Of a stretch of DNA of 7,023 nt, positions 5,201 to 7,023 are shown in pieces (position 1 is the stretch's first letter; every line of letters starts with the position of its first letter). The translations under genes and the position numbers were made by a program. The DNA is taken from positions 1-7,023 of the forward strand of contig CAMAQI010000124.1 in NCBI GenBank assembly GCA_945860255.1, in the 5' to 3' direction. The notes below the pieces were generated by a model. That model saw only the letters and a program-made list of their open reading frames with translations, did no database searches and had not been told where the DNA came from. Origin of the DNA: Methylacidiphilum caldifontis. Lineage in GTDB: Bacteria > Verrucomicrobiota > Verrucomicrobiia > Methylacidiphilales > CAMAQI01.

Positions 5201-7023
5201 CTCGACTGACCTCGACCTGATCACTCTCTAATTTCAAACCGTGTAAATAACTCAAAAGCTTGATCCGCTGTGCCTCCCCTCCTGAAAGCTGACTCAGCGG
5301 CTGCCCCAGACGGAGATACTCCAATCCCACTTCTGAAAGAAGTTTCAAACCAGCCAGAATTCGTCCACTCCGTCGCTGATGAGTCGACTCCATCTGCTCA
5401 TAACCATCCTCGAAAAAGAGAGCGGCCTCATGAACCGTCATCGCTAAAACTTGATCGACTGTTTTTCCTTGATACGGAATTTGAAGCACCAGATTTTGAA
5501 AACGTTTTCCGTTACAGATCGGACAAATCACATGCACATCCGCCAAAAACTGCATCTCAATCTTTTCAAATCCGGTTCCCGCACAGCGTTCACAGCGTCC
5601 AAGACTCGAATTAAAAGAAAAATGAGAGGCGGTAAACCCTTCCCGTTTTGCCTCCTCGGTCTCTGCGAATAAGGTTCGAATATCGTCGTAGATCCCCAAG
5701 TAAAGCGCGGGATTCGAACGAGAACTTTTCGTCAAGGGCGATTGATCGACGGTCACAAAACTTTGCACCGCCTCGGTTCCTTTGATCCCTTCGGCATGAC
5801 CGAACTTCAACGCCATCTCTAAACGGGGAGCAAGGACATGATGAATCAAAGAACTCTTCCCTGAGCCGCTGACCCCAGTAATCACAACCAATCCCTTGAG
5901 AGGAATGGAGACATCGATCCCTTTCAAATTATGCTCGGTCGCATTTTCAACAATCAATCGTTCATTTTTCTCTAAATTCCGTCGTTTCTGAGGAACCGAA
6001 ACCTCTTTTTCTCCTCGTAAATAGTGAGCGGTCAATGAACGACGATCTTTTAAAAGCTGCGGATATCCTCCCGAAAAGATCACCTCCCCCCCCTGCTCTC
6101 CTCGCAGAGGCCCCATATCGATCAGATGGTCTGCGGAACGCATGATGCTCTCTTCATGTTCGACCACCACCACTGTATTTCCACGATCTCGCAAACGATG
6201 AAGAACGGTCACCAACTGATGAATATCACGGGGATGAAGTCCAACGCTCGGTTCATCCAAAACAAAAAGTGTGTTCACTAACGAATTCCCCAAACAAGAG
6301 GTTAAATTCACACGCTGAACTTCCCCTCCCGAAAGTCCTCGAGTTGATCGATCCAATGTCAAATAACCCAGTCCGACCTCTTTTAAATAACGACACCGTG
6401 ACAAGATCTCTTTCCGAATCTGTTCCGCTCCCGGATCCTGCGTCGAAATCACCAACGATTCAAAAAAGGGAATCGCACGATCCATCGGTAATTGATTTAA
6501 CTGAGGGAGCGACCATCGATTTTTCTCCTCAAAGGAATGTTTCACCTGAAAGTTCAACGTCTCCGGTTGAAACCGTCCGCTCTGACAGGTTTCGCAAGGG
6601 AGATAAGTTCGATACTTCGAGAGCAAAACCCGAACATGCATTTTATAAGATTTTGTCTCCAACCATCGGAAGAACCCTTTCACCCCATACCATCGCTTCG
6701 TCCACTCCCCCTCCTGAAACTCAGGATCTCCTTCGATGACCCATTGACGATGCTCTGCCTTTAATTGCTCAAAAGGAAGATCCAACGGAACCTTCTTGAT
6801 CTTTGCAAAACGAATCAGATCCTTTTGACACTCCTCAAAGGAAGGGGTCTGAAACGGTTTGATCACCCCCGAGGCCAAGGTAAAACGGTGATCTGGAAGT
6901 GCCTTATCGTAGTCGATCTCAACCACTCGACCAAACCCTTTGCACTTTGGACAGGCTCCGACCGGATTGTTAAAAGAAAAAAGCGCAGGGGTCGGCTCTT
7001 TAAACTCAATCTGATCATCTGGA
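2262..7023 (-). CDS. uvrA: Tandem double-length UvrA (UvrA-UvrA fusion), N-terminus off the window
   Basis: UvrA is the ATP-dependent damage sensor of nucleotide excision repair; it binds distorted DNA and loads UvrB. The frame runs off the right edge with 1586 residues visible (residue 1 = codon 7022-7020). A GTG at 6926 is not the true start, because in-frame UvrA sequence (LFSFNNP...CPKCKGFG) precedes it.

Copy A shows: zinc pairs Cys24/27 and Cys143/146; signature LSGGEVQR (230-237), Walker B Asp256-Glu257 and His289 of its first ATPase; then Walker A GVSGSGKS (383-390), zinc cysteines 477/480/500/503, signature 579-586, Walker B 621-622 and His654.

Copy B restarts near 725: Walker A GLSGSGKS (755-762), UvrA hallmark EGQRRYLDSL (772 on), UvrB-binding region (about 842-970), zinc pairs 997/1000 and 1037/1040, signature 1126-1133, Walker B 1152-1153, His1185; then Walker A GVSGAGKS (1277-1284), zinc cysteines 1365/1368/1388/1391, signature 1455-1462, Glu1495-Glu1496 in Walker B, His1528.

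By comparison with copy B, about 240-270 residues are missing at the N-terminus. Chlamydial UvrA (about 1800 residues) has the same layout. Confidence 0.97.
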   Translation of the reverse strand, partial: PDDQIEFKEPTPALFSFNNPVGACPKCKGFGRVVEIDYDKALPDHRFTLASGVIKPFQTPSFEECQKDLIRFAKIKKVPLDLPFEQLKAEHRQWVIEGDPEFQEGEWTKRWYGVKGFFRWLETKSYKMHVRVLLSKYRTYLPCETCQSGRFQPETLNFQVKHSFEEKNRWSLPQLNQLPMDRAIPFFESLVISTQDPGAEQIRKEILSRCRYLKEVGLGYLTLDRSTRGLSGGEVQRVNLTSCLGNSLVNTLFVLDEPSVGLHPRDIHQLVTVLHRLRDRGNTVVVVEHEESIMRSADHLIDMGPLRGEQGGEVIFSGGYPQLLKDRRSLTAHYLRGEKEVSVPQKRRNLEKNERLIVENATEHNLKGIDVSIPLKGLVVITGVSGSGKSSLIHHVLAPRLEMALKFGHAEGIKGTEAVQSFVTVDQSPLTKSSRSNPALYLGIYDDIRTLFAETEEAKREGFTASHFSFNSSLGRCERCAGTGFEKIEMQFLADVHVICPICNGKRFQNLVLQIPYQGKTVDQVLAMTVHEAALFFEDGYEQMESTHQRRSGRILAGLKLLSEVGLEYLRLGQPLSQLSGGEAQRIKLLSYLHGLKLESDQVEVSREESPSGRSRVILLDEPTTGLHFEDIRLLVQLFHRMVDQGDSVMIIEHNLDLIKNADWVIDLGPEGGAQGGSIVVEGTPEQIAKNLKSHTGRFLREKLGIGGRAVKEKLSFSNPPPSPPKQIEIRGARHHNLKNIDLDIQLNEITVFTGLSGSGKSTLAFDLLFSEGQRRYLDSLNAFARQFVEQMEKPEVDRVTGIPPAVAIEQRLTQGGGKSTVSTVTEIHQFLRLLYSKLATPYDPKTGEAAQRQSLDEILGKIERMLKKGELTLVAPLIKARKGIHTELAAWAVKNNYPYLRVDGKWVEPKKFKALDRFKEHSIDLILGNLSKKLESAKRRDLIQKAVTLGKGVCSVIDSKSQETLFSTHYACAQSGLSFEELDPRLFSFNSPHGWCPTCQGFGRVAEMKTQGETALEIEVEIEQRMESNGEETTLCPECQGSRLNSIARAVRLPYGEKRNKGGMSLPELGELSIEEAFRFIQTIQLEGREAVIAQDILPEIEQRLGFLIEVGLGYLTLNRGSKTLSGGESQRIRLAAQLGTNLQGVLYVLDEPTIGLHPQDNDRLLKSLQLLRDKGNTLVIVEHDEETMKIADRIIDLGPGAGIHGGKIIADGTWKELISQKGSITGHLLGNPLLHPFQGKRRESQGSYSISKARTHNLKNLNVDLPLRVLTVVCGVSGAGKSTLIHEVLKPRVSTSITQKTKIPFDAVVEVDQSPIGKTSRSTPATYLGIMDRLRALYAQIPLARQRGYTASRFSFNTKGGRCEACQGQGDIKIEMSFMPSFHAPCESCLGKRFNHETLEILYREKSIADLLALSVDEAVVLFEAQSEIRIPLELMRDIGLGYLTLGQKSSTLSGGESQRIKMVAALTESLQQQDKIRMRTRQGTPHHLYLLEEPTIGLHLSDVEKLLKVFHRLVDLGHTVVVIEHHLDVIAEADWVIELGPVGGEKGGYLIAEGTPESIVQKKTPTAPFLKEILDRPQKAKRG
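4858..4866 (-). repeat. Nine-C homopolymer in the uvrA inter-copy linker
   Basis: Nine G on the plus strand are nine C in the uvrA coding strand, encoding Asn-Pro-Pro-Pro (visible residues 719-722) in the proline-rich linker between UvrA copies A and B. Reading ahead, gain of one C leads to TAA after about 18 codons and loss of one C to TGA after about 35 codons. Either slip would leave copy A whole and remove copy B. Other runs in the gene are shorter (eight at 6086-6093, seven at 4992-4998) and fall in the conserved GxxGG segment. Confidence 0.75.

Noticed and set aside
6269..6739. 156-codon plus-strand frame inside uvrA
   Set aside because: It is antisense to conserved UvrA ATPase motifs, which fully explain the sequence; its own translation is proline/serine-rich shadow sequence.
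6924..6926. GTG as the start of uvrA
   Set aside because: The 32 upstream in-frame codons to the window edge encode conserved UvrA sequence including the CPKCKGFG zinc motif, so the gene starts outside the window.

Overview
The window looks like chromosomal DNA from a bacterium with moderate GC (mid-40s percent by eye, not counted). All three supported genes lie on the minus strand. Three signs point towards the Planctomycetes-Verrucomicrobia-Chlamydiae group or a neighbouring lineage such as Omnitrophota: a double-length UvrA, a CAAX-type protease of the exosortase-associated type, and intergenic repeats built on ATCCGTGGTTAA-like words. This placement is inference; no marker gene in the window settles it.

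Layout, left to right. Positions 1-371 hold no credible gene. They carry several copies of the CCATCCGTGG word, with two copies facing each other as an imperfect 30-bp inverted repeat, followed by a short palindromic motif. Positions 372-1088 encode a three-helix membrane protein of the TIGR03943/DUF1980 (YcgQ-like) family. Thirteen bases upstream of it, 1102-1791 encodes a CPBP intramembrane protease of the TIGR03008 (PEP-CTERM/exosortase-associated) type. The two are probably co-transcribed. Positions 1792-2261 are non-coding and repeat-rich. They contain a compact double hairpin resembling a REPIN (1957-2023), a short direct repeat, a CTTGGCG-type repeat and a second copy of the palindromic motif seen near 300. 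Positions 2262 to the right edge are one continuous reading frame for a tandem UvrA-UvrA fusion. Its N-terminus (first Walker A and UvrB-binding domain of copy A) lies beyond the window.

Functionally, the large gene belongs to nucleotide excision repair: UvrA recognises bulky DNA damage and loads UvrB. The usual UvrA homodimer is here built into a single chain of at least 1586 residues with two non-equivalent halves. Copy B has lost most of the insertion domain, one zinc-binding cysteine and the Walker B aspartate of its last ATPase. The halves are joined by a proline linker encoded across a run of nine C. The two membrane-protein genes have no visible link to DNA repair.

I found no new multi-gene system. 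The most interesting points are the asymmetric UvrA fusion with a slippage-prone tract at its joint, and the structured intergenic repeats.
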